DNA of 64,000 nt. Origin: Alphaproteobacteria bacterium. GTDB lineage: Bacteria > Pseudomonadota > Alphaproteobacteria > CAAHEQ01 > UBA3637. Both the position numbers and the translations under genes were made by a program. The notes under the pieces were generated by a model, which was not told where the DNA came from, did not search any database, and saw only the letters and a list, made by a program, of their open reading frames with translations. Numbering within the stretch: position 1 is the stretch's first letter; every line of letters starts with the position of its first letter. The stretch spans positions 143,119 through 207,118 of the forward strand of contig JAGCVC010000001.1 in NCBI GenBank assembly GCA_017962565.1, read 5' to 3'. Shown here piece by piece: positions 1 to 9,575 of this stretch.

Positions 1-2
1 TC

Positions 3-746
3 AGAAAACCGGGAACAAAAGAAGCTTTTTGGTTGGAAATTTCCGCATGCGTCATGGATTACGAAAATGAAGTTGTTCTTTACCTGGCATTTAAAGATAT
101 TACCGCACAAAAGAAGCATGAACAGGATTTATTTGAAAAAGCGGTTTTGGATCCTTTAACCGGATGTTATAACCGGCGACAATTCCAAGAATTGGCAACC
201 AAGGAAATTCGCCGCGCATGGCGGTATGATACAAAATTCTGCGTTTTAATGATGGATATTGACCATTTTAAATCGGTTAACGATACGCACGGACATGCCT
301 TTGGGGATGAAGTTTTAAAAGCGCTGGCGCGTGTATGCAAAAAGACTTTGCGTGAAACCGATATTTTTGCGCGCTATGGTGGGGAAGAATTTATTGTTTT
401 GCTTTCTCAGACAGACTTAATTACAGGTACGAGTGTTTGTGAAAGATTGCGTAAAAATATTGAAAATCACACTCTTCAATTGCCATCCGGAGAAGATTTC
501 CATTTTACCGTATCTGTCGGTATTGTCGGATCTGAATCTACCGATAAATTGGAAGAATTAATTAAACACGCCGATGAAGCTTTGTATTGTGCAAAAGAAA
601 ATGGACGAAACCAAGTCCGGGTATTTGGTGAAAAAGAAAGTTTTGAAAAATTAAAAGAAAAAACTTTAAGCGAAGAACCCGAAAAAGATATTTCCGAAAA
701 ATTAATTGAACAGGCAAATCAGCGCAATAAAGAGGATAAAAAATGA
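3..746 (+). CDS. PAS-GGDEF diguanylate cyclase, 3' part only
   Basis: The reading frame is open to the left window edge, so the N-terminus is missing; a TTG at 33 is only an internal codon. The visible part starts with the end of a PAS/PAC domain (LAFKDITAQKKHEQDL), followed by a complete GGDEF domain with LDPLTGCYNRR, the metal-binding MMDIDHFKSVND and the active-site signature GGEEF. An RETD sequence lies nine residues before GGEEF, the spacing of the inhibitory RxxD I-site in PleD, so product inhibition by c-di-GMP is likely. The enzyme should make c-di-GMP from two GTP. A charged Lys/Glu tail follows the domain. The stop overlaps the next start (ATGA). Confidence 0.9.
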   Translation, partial: RKPGTKEAFWLEISACVMDYENEVVLYLAFKDITAQKKHEQDLFEKAVLDPLTGCYNRRQFQELATKEIRRAWRYDTKFCVLMMDIDHFKSVNDTHGHAFGDEVLKALARVCKKTLRETDIFARYGGEEFIVLLSQTDLITGTSVCERLRKNIENHTLQLPSGEDFHFTVSVGIVGSESTDKLEELIKHADEALYCAKENGRNQVRVFGEKESFEKLKEKTLSEEPEKDISEKLIEQANQRNKEDKK

Positions 747-1048
747 TTTTTAAATTGCCTCGTTTACGGATGCGCTTTTATATATTGCCTTTTATTTTCC
801 TGATGATTACTCTTTATTTTACATACCATTTGATACAAGGGGAACGCGGATTGTTCCGCTTATTTGAAGTTAACAAAGAATTAGATCAGGCAGAAGTCCT
901 GTTGAAAAAATCAGAATATGAAAAAGAAATAATGGAAGCCAGAATAAATTCGATTTCTTCTGATTCTTTAAGTGCTGACATGTTGGATGAATTGGGTCGC
1001 AAAGAATTAGGCTTCATTAGATCAGACGAATATGTTATTTTTGAATAG
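743..1048 (+). CDS. FtsB/DivIC-type septum formation initiator
   Basis: This 101-residue protein has a short basic N-terminus, one membrane segment (about residues 12-31) and a predicted periplasmic coiled coil (about 40-75). It ends with a region like alphaproteobacterial FtsB-type proteins (MLDELGRKELGFIRSDEYVI). In that family the protein joins FtsL and FtsQ in the divisome. It overlaps the GGDEF gene by four bases and is probably translationally coupled to it. The assignment rests on size, topology and the C-terminal pattern. Linkage to pyruvate dehydrogenase genes, common in alphaproteobacteria, is not seen here. The gene converges with the kinase gene with no space between the stops. 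Confidence 0.7.
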   Translation: MIFKLPRLRMRFYILPFIFLMITLYFTYHLIQGERGLFRLFEVNKELDQAEVLLKKSEYEKEIMEARINSISSDSLSADMLDELGRKELGFIRSDEYVIFE

Positions 1049-2470
1049 CTACAGGCTGCTCGGCAAACGTACAATAAATGTCGTACCTATGCGCGATTTG
1101 CTTTCCACGCTGATTGACCCTTGATATTTATGAACAATTTCACTGGCAATAGCCAAACCCAATCCAGTCCCAGAAACATGCATGTTTTTTTCCATCCGAT
1201 AAAACCGTTCAAACAAATGCGGAATTTCCTCTTCCGGTATAACAGATCCTTGATTGTGAATGCTGATAATTAACATTTGTGTCGGTATTTCCACACTTCC
1301 GTCTGATTGGGGAATGTTTTCCATTTGTGTGTCCAATGTAACCGTAATATCTGATTTATTTTTTCCATATTTTAAAGCATTATCCACCAAGTTTTGAAAC
1401 ACTCTGAATAATTCGGAAGAATAGCCCTTAAAAGGCGGTAAATCAGCATTTTCTTTCAAAACTAATTTTTTATTTTGATTTTGTGCCTTTAATTGTAACG
1501 CTTGGAAAACAGAACGCATTAAATCGGGAATTAATATATTTTCCGGTGGAGCATCATTTTCCAAATCCAAACGAGATAAAGCCAACAAATCTTGCACTAA
1601 ATCAGTCATATGTGTTGTTTGTTCGGCCATAATATTTAAGAATTTTTCACGTGCTTCCGCATCATCTTTGGCGCTTGTTTGCAATGTTTCAATAAAGCCG
1701 GACAAAACAGAAAGAGGCGTTTTCAATTCATGACTGGCATTGGCAAAAAAGGCATTTTGACTTTTTTCAAAAATTTTAAAGTTCGTAATATCGTGCAATA
1801 AGACAACTACTTCCGCACCGTTTTTTGTCATAGCGGGCAACCAATTGATTAAAGCCCTTAAATATACTTTTTTGCCGTTTAACTTAATTTGAAATTCTAT
1901 ATTTTCGTGTTCACTTTGATTATTTAAAACCTTACGAACAGATTTTTCAAATTGTGCATTTTTAATGGATTCAAAAACATTTTTTGATGTATTTTTTTTG
2001 CCAAATAATTGCTGAGCCGATAAATTAGCACTGACCATATTGCCGTCTTTATCCAACATCAACAGCGGTTCGGGTAAACTTTCCAAAATAGCCGTATCAG
2101 ACAAAGTTTGAGCTTCCAAAATTTTGTTTTTGGCAAGCCAATTCATTTTGATTTGATTAAAAGACTGAACAATTTTAAATGCTTCTCTACGCCGTTTGGC
2201 AAAACGCGGCATTTGAATATTAACCCGGCCTTCCGCCTCTTGTTTTAAATAATTTATTAATTGTTCCAATTCTCTTAAAAAAGGCCCGGCTAACAAAAAA
2301 GTGAAAAAGAAAGTTAAAACAAATCCGATCAATGCTGATAAAGGCGGAATTTGACCAAACAACATTAAAACCAAAAAAGAAACCGTCATTGGAAAAGTTA
2401 ATAAAAAAACTCTGTCCATCGGATGATACAATGCTTCTTTATGTTCTTTTTTTGTTTTATTTTGTTTCAT
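1049..2470 (-). CDS. PhoR-like membrane sensor histidine kinase
   Basis: The 473-residue protein has two N-terminal membrane helices (about 20-42 and 45-66), a PAS domain (about 125-235), a HisKA domain with phospho-acceptor His247 in ASHELKTPLS, and a HATPase domain with an N-box (NLVDNALKYG) and G2 box (GTGLGLA). The G1 box reads HNQGSVIPEEEIPHLFERFY, so the usual DxGxG is NxGxV; CusS-type kinases show a similar variant, so this need not mean inactivity. The two helices are separated by only a short loop, so there is no sizeable periplasmic sensor and the signal is probably sensed in the membrane or by the PAS domain. No response regulator gene is adjacent. It is divergent from mutS. Confidence 0.85.
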   Translation of the reverse strand: MKQNKTKKEHKEALYHPMDRVFLLTFPMTVSFLVLMLFGQIPPLSALIGFVLTFFFTFLLAGPFLRELEQLINYLKQEAEGRVNIQMPRFAKRRREAFKIVQSFNQIKMNWLAKNKILEAQTLSDTAILESLPEPLLMLDKDGNMVSANLSAQQLFGKKNTSKNVFESIKNAQFEKSVRKVLNNQSEHENIEFQIKLNGKKVYLRALINWLPAMTKNGAEVVVLLHDITNFKIFEKSQNAFFANASHELKTPLSVLSGFIETLQTSAKDDAEAREKFLNIMAEQTTHMTDLVQDLLALSRLDLENDAPPENILIPDLMRSVFQALQLKAQNQNKKLVLKENADLPPFKGYSSELFRVFQNLVDNALKYGKNKSDITVTLDTQMENIPQSDGSVEIPTQMLIISIHNQGSVIPEEEIPHLFERFYRMEKNMHVSGTGLGLAIASEIVHKYQGSISVESKSRIGTTFIVRLPSSL

Positions 2471-2541
2471 TTTCTGCTATACTTCTCACCAATTATAAGA
2501 ACTGTCTTTATTCAGGTTACTTGAATTTAAGGTAAAAAGCA

Positions 2542-5163
2542 ATGGAAAAAGAACAAAAAATAACGCCAATGATGGAGCAATATCTGGCAACAAAAGAACA
2601 AAACCCGGATTATTTGCTGTTTTATCGGTTGGGTGATTTTTACGAATTATTTTTTGATGATGCCGTCAAAGCTTCTGCGGCATTAGATATTGCTTTAACA
2701 AAACGCGGAAAACATATGGGACAAGATGTTCCCATGTGCGGTGTTCCTTTTCATGCATACGAATCTTATTTAGCTCGATTAGTTCAAAAAGGATTTAAAG
2801 TCGCTATTTGCGAACAAATGGAAACACCGGAAGAAGCAAAAAAACGCGGTACAAATGCAACCTTAAATCGTCAAGTTATTCGTTTGGTAACGGCCGGCAC
2901 ATTAACAGAAGATGTTTTATTGGAAGCAAAAAAACATAACTATTTACTGGTTGCCGTTTTAGATGGTGCTGATGTCGGCCTGGCTTGGGCAGATATGTCA
3001 ACCGGTGATTTTTATACTCAACTTGTTCCGCTGACGGATTTAGCAAATACTTTAGCTCGTTTAGAGCCATCTGAAATTATTCGTTCAATGGCACATTGTA
3101 ACAACGTTGCTTTTAATAAAGTGATGAATCAATTTATGGATTGCTTATCCAGCTTGCCGGATGCGCGTTTTTCTTACTTAAATGCCAAGGAACGTTTGGA
3201 AAAAACTTATGGTGTAAAAACAATTGATTCTTTTGGTAATTTTTCACGTTCGGAAGTTATTGCCGCCGGCGTATTGTTGGATTACATCAATTTGACCCAA
3301 AAAACTGATTTATGCAATTTAAAACCACCTGTTCAACAAAACGAAGGTGATTTAATGCAAATTGACGCCGCCACCCGATGCAGTTTGGAATTATTCCACT
3401 CTTTATCGAAAGAACGCGGTGCAAAAAGCCTTTATCAAATCATGGATAAAACATTAACCGGTGCAGGTGGTCGTTTGTTTGCCGAATACTTATCTTCCCC
3501 ACAAACAAATGTTCAAATTATCAATGAACGATTAGATGCTATTCAATTTTTAATCAATGAAACAACTCTTCGTGAAAAAATTCGTGATTTATTAAAAAAT
3601 ATGCCCGATATCGAACGCGCTTTATCCCGTTTAGCTTTGGGACGCGGTGGTCCGCGTGATTTAGGTTGCCTGCGTGATGCCATGTTAGCTTTGCCGCGCG
3701 TAACAAACATTTTCTTGCGTTCCGAAAATCCGGCCCACATTCAAAAAGCTTTGAACAGCATAACCGATTTTTCGCAATTGTCCGAAACTTTAAAAGATGC
3801 TTTAGAACCGGATTTACCGGTCTTTACGCGTGAAGGCAATTTTATTTCAAAAGGTTTTCATGCCGGCTTGGATCAATTAAAAGAATTTCGTGATGATTCA
3901 AGTATGGTCATTATGGAAATGCAAACACGTTATTCGCGTGAACAAGAAATACCTAATTTGAAAATTTCTTATAATAATATTTTAGGTTGGTTTGTTGAAG
4001 TTAATGCCAAATACGCTCCAAAACTGATTAACAATCCGGAGTTGGGCTTTATTCATCGACAAGGTTTAGCCAACAGCGTACGTTTTACAACAAAAGAATT
4101 ATCCGATTTGGAAAATCAATTGCGTGGTGTCGGTGATAAAATTAAAGCTTTTGAAGAACAAATTTTTGCTGACTTGGTACAACAAGTTTTACAAAGAAAA
4201 CACGATTTGTTGCTGATTTCCAGAGCATTGGCGGATTTGGATGTTTCTGCTGCTTTAGCTGAACTGGCTATACAAAAAAATTATTGTCATCCGGTAGTCG
4301 ATAATTCGCGCGTTTTTGAAATTCAAGGCGGTCGCCATCCGGTTGTGGAAAATGCGCTTTCAAAAGAACATCAAACTTTTTCTGCCAACGATTGTCTTTT
4401 AAATGACAATGATAATTTATGGTTATTGACCGGACCGAATATGGCCGGTAAAAGTACTTTTCTGCGTCAAAATGCTTTGATTGCAATTATGGCACAAATG
4501 GGATCTTTTGTGCCGGCAACAAGCGCCCATATCGGTGTTGTGGATAAAGTTTTTTCACGTGTTGGTGCTTCTGATGACCTGGCGCGCGGACAATCAACTT
4601 TTATGGTTGAAATGATAGAAACAGCAACCATATTGAATCACGCCACAGAAAAATCTTTGGTGATTTTAGATGAAATCGGACGCGGAACAGCCACTTTTGA
4701 CGGATTGTCAATTGCTTGGGCAGTTGTGGAATATCTGCATGATCACAACCAATGCAGAACCATTTTTGCAACACATTATCATGAATTAACGGCTTTAAAA
4801 AGTAAATTGGACAGAATGTCACTCCATCAAATGATGATTAAAGAATGGGATGACGAAGTTGTCTTTTTACATACGGTCGGTGATGGTGCTGTGGATAAAT
4901 CGTATGGTATTCATGTCGGAAAATTAGCCGGCTTACCTGCTGTTGTTGTCAAACGTGCAGAACAGATTTTGAAAAAATTAGAAACTCAAAATACCCACAC
5001 AACAACCATTGTTGATGACTTACCTTTATTTTCAAGTGTTGTTCAAAAAGAAGAACAAAGCCAATCCAAAGCGGATGAATTATTGCGTTCAATCAACCCT
5101 GATGATTTATCACCCAAAGAAGCTTTGGATAAATTATATCTTTTAAAAAGTCTGTTAAATTAA
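2542..5163 (+). CDS. mutS: DNA mismatch repair protein MutS
   Basis: At 873 residues this is a normal full-length MutS. The mismatch-reading F-Y-E motif is F33-Y34-E35 (LGDFYELFFDDA). The ATPase part has Walker A GPNMAGKSTFLRQ from residue 631, then the ABC-type signature region (DDLARGQSTFMVE) and Walker B (LVILDEIGRGT). The C-terminal SPKEALDKLYLLKSLL matches the small dimer/tetramer-forming tail. MutS binds mismatches after replication and recruits MutL in an ATP-dependent way. The start is preceded by an AAGG about ten bases upstream. Four bases at the 3' end overlap the convergent membrane-protein gene. I see no mutL in the window. Confidence 0.98.
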   Translation: MEKEQKITPMMEQYLATKEQNPDYLLFYRLGDFYELFFDDAVKASAALDIALTKRGKHMGQDVPMCGVPFHAYESYLARLVQKGFKVAICEQMETPEEAKKRGTNATLNRQVIRLVTAGTLTEDVLLEAKKHNYLLVAVLDGADVGLAWADMSTGDFYTQLVPLTDLANTLARLEPSEIIRSMAHCNNVAFNKVMNQFMDCLSSLPDARFSYLNAKERLEKTYGVKTIDSFGNFSRSEVIAAGVLLDYINLTQKTDLCNLKPPVQQNEGDLMQIDAATRCSLELFHSLSKERGAKSLYQIMDKTLTGAGGRLFAEYLSSPQTNVQIINERLDAIQFLINETTLREKIRDLLKNMPDIERALSRLALGRGGPRDLGCLRDAMLALPRVTNIFLRSENPAHIQKALNSITDFSQLSETLKDALEPDLPVFTREGNFISKGFHAGLDQLKEFRDDSSMVIMEMQTRYSREQEIPNLKISYNNILGWFVEVNAKYAPKLINNPELGFIHRQGLANSVRFTTKELSDLENQLRGVGDKIKAFEEQIFADLVQQVLQRKHDLLLISRALADLDVSAALAELAIQKNYCHPVVDNSRVFEIQGGRHPVVENALSKEHQTFSANDCLLNDNDNLWLLTGPNMAGKSTFLRQNALIAIMAQMGSFVPATSAHIGVVDKVFSRVGASDDLARGQSTFMVEMIETATILNHATEKSLVILDEIGRGTATFDGLSIAWAVVEYLHDHNQCRTIFATHYHELTALKSKLDRMSLHQMMIKEWDDEVVFLHTVGDGAVDKSYGIHVGKLAGLPAVVVKRAEQILKKLETQNTHTTTIVDDLPLFSSVVQKEEQSQSKADELLRSINPDDLSPKEALDKLYLLKSLLN

Positions 5164-5618
5164 TCTTCTGCCAGTTTTGAAGTTATTTCAGATGGTTTTT
5201 TCTTATACACAAACAAGCGATAGTGAATCAAAAATCCGGCAAAAACAAGAATAGCAAAAATAAATGCTATACTGGTTCTGCCGTACATATAAGAACCGAC
5301 TGAAAAAACTTTAAACCAACTTTTTTGTTCTAAACGTAAACTTAGCTTTTTCAACCAATCCGGTGTCCAAATTAAAAACAAAAAAAGTGTTGAAAAATAA
5401 ATCCACATAGAAGAACGCACCGCATTCCACATATATGTTATTTTTTTATTTTCCCCTTTAAATTGGTGAATTGCTGTAAATATCATCCATAAAAGAGGCA
5501 AAATCAAAGCAGAAAAGACAGAAAAGAAAACGATTGCCGTGAAAGCCAAAAGCAAAACAATCATCAAAATAATACCCAAAAAAGGTCTTATTTTTTTAAA
5601 AATTTTTTTAAATTCCAT
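5160..5618 (-). CDS. small membrane protein, unknown function
   Basis: I do not recognise this 152-residue protein. It has a basic start (MEFKKIFKKIRP) and then about four hydrophobic stretches (roughly 13-34, 35-52, 72-88 and 112-134), ending with a charged cytoplasmic-looking tail. There is no lipobox or cleavable signal. It converges with mutS with a four-base stop overlap, and lies just downstream of xerC on the same strand with a 47-base gap, so it may be cotranscribed with xerC. Confidence 0.6.
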   Translation of the reverse strand: MEFKKIFKKIRPFLGIILMIVLLLAFTAIVFFSVFSALILPLLWMIFTAIHQFKGENKKITYMWNAVRSSMWIYFSTLFLFLIWTPDWLKKLSLRLEQKSWFKVFSVGSYMYGRTSIAFIFAILVFAGFLIHYRLFVYKKKPSEITSKLAED

Positions 5619-5665
5619 TTTACCTCTCTTTCTTTTCTTTTTTATAAAATCTTTTTATGAAACAA

Positions 5666-6625
5666 TCAAGCTTTTTTTACATGTGCCCGCGGATGCGCTT
5701 GATTATAAACTTGCGTCAAACGAACGGTATCTACTTCCGTATAGCGTTGCGTTGCGGATAAAGAGGCATGTCCCAACAATTCTTGAACACTGCGTAAATC
5801 ACTACCTGCTTCCAATAAATGTGTTGCAAAGCTGTGTCGTAAAGCATGAGGGGTTACGGATTCCGGTAATCCCAAAGAACGCCTTAAACGCCGAATTTGA
5901 CGCTGTACAACACCGGGATTGATTTGTTCCCCACGCGCACCGACAAATAAAGGGGAATTATCTGCCTCATCAAAAGCTCTTTCTTTCAAATAAGATGACA
6001 TGGCTTTTTTAACCAAAGGCAAAACAGGAACCAAGCGTTCTTTATTTCCTTTACCCCTGATAATTAAAGCATCGCCGGATTTACGCCATTGTCCGACCGT
6101 TAAAACCAATGCTTCCGATATACGCAAACCGCATCCGTAAAGTAAAGTCAACAAAGCAACATCCCTCAGTCCTTGCCATTTTTCTTTTTGAGCACCATAA
6201 GCCGCTTGTAGTAAGTGCAGTGTTTGTTCTTGTCCCAACGGCTTTGGCAAAGTCTTTGGCGGACGTGCAGAACGCACAGCATTAACGGCGGTATTTTCTA
6301 TATCATAATTTTTATGCAAAAATCTGAAATAATTACGCAAAGACGACATATTGCGCGACAAAGAAGAACGTGCTAAACCGGATGTATTCCGGCTAACTAA
6401 AAACTGACGAAAATCGGAAACAGACAAATTTTTTAAATCTTTTAAAGAAACATTCCTTTTTAAAGTTTTTTTCAAATAAATAAAAAATTCTTTTAAATCG
6501 ATCAGATAACTTTGTGCTGTATGTAAGGATAAGCGCCTTTCCAAAGTCAGCCAATCATACCAAGCAAAAGTCGCTTCATACGCTTTTTTTTCCAAATAAT
6601 TTTGAAAATCCTTGATGTTTTGCAT
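5666..6625 (-). CDS. xerC: XerC-type tyrosine recombinase
   Basis: The 319-residue protein has an N-terminal SAM-like core-binding domain (about 25-105) and a catalytic domain with the tyrosine-recombinase set: Arg in CGLRISEAL, Lys in GKGNKERLVP, HALRHSFATHLL, the second His in LLGHASLSATQRYT, and nucleophile Tyr295. Xer recombinases resolve chromosome dimers at dif with FtsK. Length and motifs fit XerC or XerD rather than a phage integrase, and the housekeeping neighbours support this. XerC over XerD is chosen on weak grounds, because only one Xer gene is in view. It is divergent from priA across 48 bases. Confidence 0.85.
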   Translation of the reverse strand: MQNIKDFQNYLEKKAYEATFAWYDWLTLERRLSLHTAQSYLIDLKEFFIYLKKTLKRNVSLKDLKNLSVSDFRQFLVSRNTSGLARSSLSRNMSSLRNYFRFLHKNYDIENTAVNAVRSARPPKTLPKPLGQEQTLHLLQAAYGAQKEKWQGLRDVALLTLLYGCGLRISEALVLTVGQWRKSGDALIIRGKGNKERLVPVLPLVKKAMSSYLKERAFDEADNSPLFVGARGEQINPGVVQRQIRRLRRSLGLPESVTPHALRHSFATHLLEAGSDLRSVQELLGHASLSATQRYTEVDTVRLTQVYNQAHPRAHVKKA

Positions 6626-6673
6626 GCTTTTTTATATCCTTATGATAACAAGTATAAGAAAGAATAGTTTAAA

Positions 6674-8635
6674 ATGCAAAAAATTTCTGTTTTATTGCCG
6701 AATCTTTTTTCCGTTTGCACTTATTTTGCAGACAAACCTCTTGATGCCGGTACTTTCGTCTTGGTGTCTTTCGGACGAACAAAGCATTGTGCGGTGGTTT
6801 GGGATACACCGGTGGACGAATCTTTTCCGGAAGAAAAAATAAAACCGATTTTACAAGTTTTGGATGATATTTCCCCTCTTTCCAAAAAGATGCGTGCCTT
6901 CATTGATTGGGTTGCACAATATACTTTGTCACCGGCCGGTATGATTTTAAAAATGGTTTTACCAACCGATGTTTGTGAAAAAAGCAAAAAACCGATTACT
7001 TTCGAACAACCTAATTTAAACAAAAGTGATATTCACTTTTCTGACGAACAACAAAAAGCTATTGATCATATTTTACCTAAAATCGAACAAAATTTTTCCG
7101 TCACATTGATTGACGGCATCACCGGTTCCGGTAAAACAGCCGTTTATTTCGAAGCAATTCATAAAGCCTTGCAATCAAACAAACAAGTATTGGTTTTATT
7201 GCCGGAAATTACCTTAACAACCGCTTGGCTTACTCGATTCAAAAAACATTTTGGCGTAGCGCCGGCACTTTGGCACAGCGCTATGACACCCAAACAAAGA
7301 CGTGACACATGGCATGCCGTTCAAAACGGTTCCGCACGTGTTTTGGTCGGAGCGCGTTCGGCTTTGTTTTTGCCTTTTGCAAATTTAGGTTTAATTGTTG
7401 TTGATGAAGAGCATGATGCTTCCTACAAACAAGAAGACGGAGTTTTATATCAAGCGCGCGACATGGCTGTTGTACGCGGACAGATTGAAAAAATACCAGT
7501 TTTGTTAGCATCTGCAACGCCATCCATAGAAACTTTCTGTAATGTTGAAAACGGTCGATATGATAAAGTCGTTTTAACAAAACGTTTTGCAGGTGCTTGC
7601 CTGCCCGACATTGAATTGGTGGATATGCGCACCAAAAACAAAGATGAAAAAGGTTTTATTTCATCGGCACTTAAAGAAGCCTTGGCGGATAATTTAAAAG
7701 CCGGCAATCAATCGTTGTTATTTTTAAATAGGCGTGGCTATGCACCCATGCGCTTATGTCGCGCTTGCGGAGAAAAAATCAAATGCCCGCATTGTTCCGT
7801 TTTTTTAACCGAACACAGAGCTTCTAATAAATTGATTTGCCATCAATGCGGATACACACGCACATTGACAAATGTATGCCCCGTTTGCGGAGAAAAAGAC
7901 AGTTTGATTTCATGTGGACCGGGTGTTGAACGCATTTTTGAAGAAGCAACGACTTTATTTCCAAATGCACGTATTCAAATGGTTACCAGCGACACAATGA
8001 CTTCACCCAAAGCATTTGAAGAGCTGTGTGAAAGTTTGGAAAAACACGCTGTTGACATTTTAATCGGCACACAAATGTTGGCAAAAGGACATCACTTTCC
8101 GGATTTAACCTTGGTGGGTGTTGTAGATGCGGATTTTGGTTTAGCAGGCGGCGATTTGCGTGCTTCCGAACGCACTTTTCAATTATTACAACAAGTATCC
8201 GGACGTGCTGGGCGCAGTGATAAAAAAGGACGTGTGCTGTTGCAAACTTATTCACCTCAAAACAACGTGATTCAAGCATTGTTGACGGGTGACAGACCTT
8301 TGTTTATGCAAAGCGAAATTGCAGCCAGGCAAATGTTATCCATGCCACCTTTCGGACGATTGGCGGCATTGATTATCAGTGGAAAAAATGAATTGCTGAC
8401 ATTAAAAACAGCCAAACACTTGGCACGTCATGCACCGGTTATTCAAGGTATTGAATTTTTAGGTCCTGTTCAAGCACCCTTGTTTCAACTGCGTGGCAAA
8501 TATCGTTATCGCATTTTAATTAAATCCCCAAAACAAACACCGTTGAGTAATATTTTAAAAACTTGGTTGGATAAATTCACCCCGCCATCGGCTGTTACTG
8601 TCCGCGTAGATATTGATCCTTATACGTTTTTATGA
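6674..8635 (+). CDS. priA: Primosomal protein N' (PriA helicase)
   Basis: At 653 residues the protein is somewhat shorter than E. coli PriA. It has a 3'-DNA-binding N-terminal domain, then an SF2 helicase core with Walker A (GITGSGKTAVYF, around residue 150), DEEHD box, SATPS, and motif V/VI (GTQMLAKGHHFPD, QVSGRAGR). Eight cysteines of the zinc-binding insert are visible (CRACGEKIKCPHC ... CHQCGYTR ... CPVCGEK). PriA reloads the replisome at stalled forks. The stop codon TGA is followed directly by the -35 box of the tRNA-Ser promoter, so the two transcription units touch without overlap. Confidence 0.97.
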   Translation: MQKISVLLPNLFSVCTYFADKPLDAGTFVLVSFGRTKHCAVVWDTPVDESFPEEKIKPILQVLDDISPLSKKMRAFIDWVAQYTLSPAGMILKMVLPTDVCEKSKKPITFEQPNLNKSDIHFSDEQQKAIDHILPKIEQNFSVTLIDGITGSGKTAVYFEAIHKALQSNKQVLVLLPEITLTTAWLTRFKKHFGVAPALWHSAMTPKQRRDTWHAVQNGSARVLVGARSALFLPFANLGLIVVDEEHDASYKQEDGVLYQARDMAVVRGQIEKIPVLLASATPSIETFCNVENGRYDKVVLTKRFAGACLPDIELVDMRTKNKDEKGFISSALKEALADNLKAGNQSLLFLNRRGYAPMRLCRACGEKIKCPHCSVFLTEHRASNKLICHQCGYTRTLTNVCPVCGEKDSLISCGPGVERIFEEATTLFPNARIQMVTSDTMTSPKAFEELCESLEKHAVDILIGTQMLAKGHHFPDLTLVGVVDADFGLAGGDLRASERTFQLLQQVSGRAGRSDKKGRVLLQTYSPQNNVIQALLTGDRPLFMQSEIAARQMLSMPPFGRLAALIISGKNELLTLKTAKHLARHAPVIQGIEFLGPVQAPLFQLRGKYRYRILIKSPKQTPLSNILKTWLDKFTPPSAVTVRVDIDPYTFL

Positions 8636-8664
8636 TTGACAAAAACGCTTTTGTCGTGTATAAA
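8636..8664 (+). promoter_or_regulatory. sigma70-type promoter of tRNA-Ser
   Basis: TTGACA at 8636-8641 and TATAAA at 8659-8664 are separated by 17 bases, 13 bases before the tRNA 5' end. The -35 box starts right after the priA stop codon. This is the only good promoter for both the tRNA and the hydrolase gene behind it. Confidence 0.75.
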
Positions 8665-8677
8665 ATCTGCGACACTT

Positions 8678-8768
<91 letters not shown>

Positions 8769-8780
8769 AAAGGAGTTTTC

Positions 8781-9575
8781 ATGGAATTTGCTTTTTATTG
8801 TACTATCGGATTAATTGCTTTTGTTGCTTACTTAACTGTTTTGTATTTGATACAAAATTGGGTTTTGTTTTACCCAAGTATCCGATATAAATCCCCAAAA
8901 TCCGTTTCTATGCCCGAATTTAAAGAAAATATCATCAACGGACTGGACGGAATACCCATTATGACGTGGTATTATAAGGGTAAAAAAAATAAGCCGGCCA
9001 TTTTATTTTTACATGGTAATGCGTGGCAAATCGGTACTTTTGCGCCTCAACTAAAAGCTATTACAGATGAAGGATATTCCATATTGGCGATGGAATATCG
9101 CGGATTTGCGCATACACGTGGAGAGATTTCATACGAAAGAATATTGCAAGATTCTGTATTGGCTTTTGATTGGTTAAAAAATCAAGGACATTCCAAAATT
9201 GTCGTATATGCTTATTCATTTGGAACGGCATTTGCATGTGCATTATCGTTCTTCCGGTCTTTTGATGCAATGATTTTAACAGCTCCATTTGCATCTTTGG
9301 AAAAACTGGTTGCAGAAAAGCCCTTACCGTTTGCTTCTTTGGCATTAAAAGATAAATATGTATCTGTGGAATATATTAAAAAATTTGATAAACCGTTATT
9401 GATTATTCATGGCAAAAACGACCATTTAATTCCGTGTCATCATGCTCAAATTTTATTTGATAATGCGCTGACAAAAGATAAGAAGCTTGTGTTGACGGAT
9501 AAAGCAACACATCATTCCATTTATTTTAGCGAAAAAAACATCCCCGCCATATTGGAATTTTTAAAACGGTTTTAA
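8781..9575 (+). CDS. alpha/beta hydrolase, membrane-anchored
   Basis: The start is taken at 8781, after AGGAG at 8771-8775. The frame is open upstream through the tRNA, but that part is translated tRNA and is not protein. The 264-residue product has one N-terminal membrane helix and an alpha/beta hydrolase domain: HGNAWQIG (oxyanion region), nucleophile elbow AYSFG (normally GxSxG, here the first Gly is Ala), Asp in HGKNDHLIP and His in ATHHSIYF. This resembles the BEM46/YfhR-type serine hydrolases; substrate unknown. The leader between tRNA CCA and ATG is only 12 bases, so expression must depend on the tRNA promoter. It converges with the next gene with a four-base overlap. Confidence 0.85.
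   Translation: MEFAFYCTIGLIAFVAYLTVLYLIQNWVLFYPSIRYKSPKSVSMPEFKENIINGLDGIPIMTWYYKGKKNKPAILFLHGNAWQIGTFAPQLKAITDEGYSILAMEYRGFAHTRGEISYERILQDSVLAFDWLKNQGHSKIVVYAYSFGTAFACALSFFRSFDAMILTAPFASLEKLVAEKPLPFASLALKDKYVSVEYIKKFDKPLLIIHGKNDHLIPCHHAQILFDNALTKDKKLVLTDKATHHSIYFSEKNIPAILEFLKRF

Noticed and set aside
5666-6625. XerC-type gene as a phage or island integrase
   Set aside because: Length, motifs and housekeeping neighbours fit XerC/XerD.
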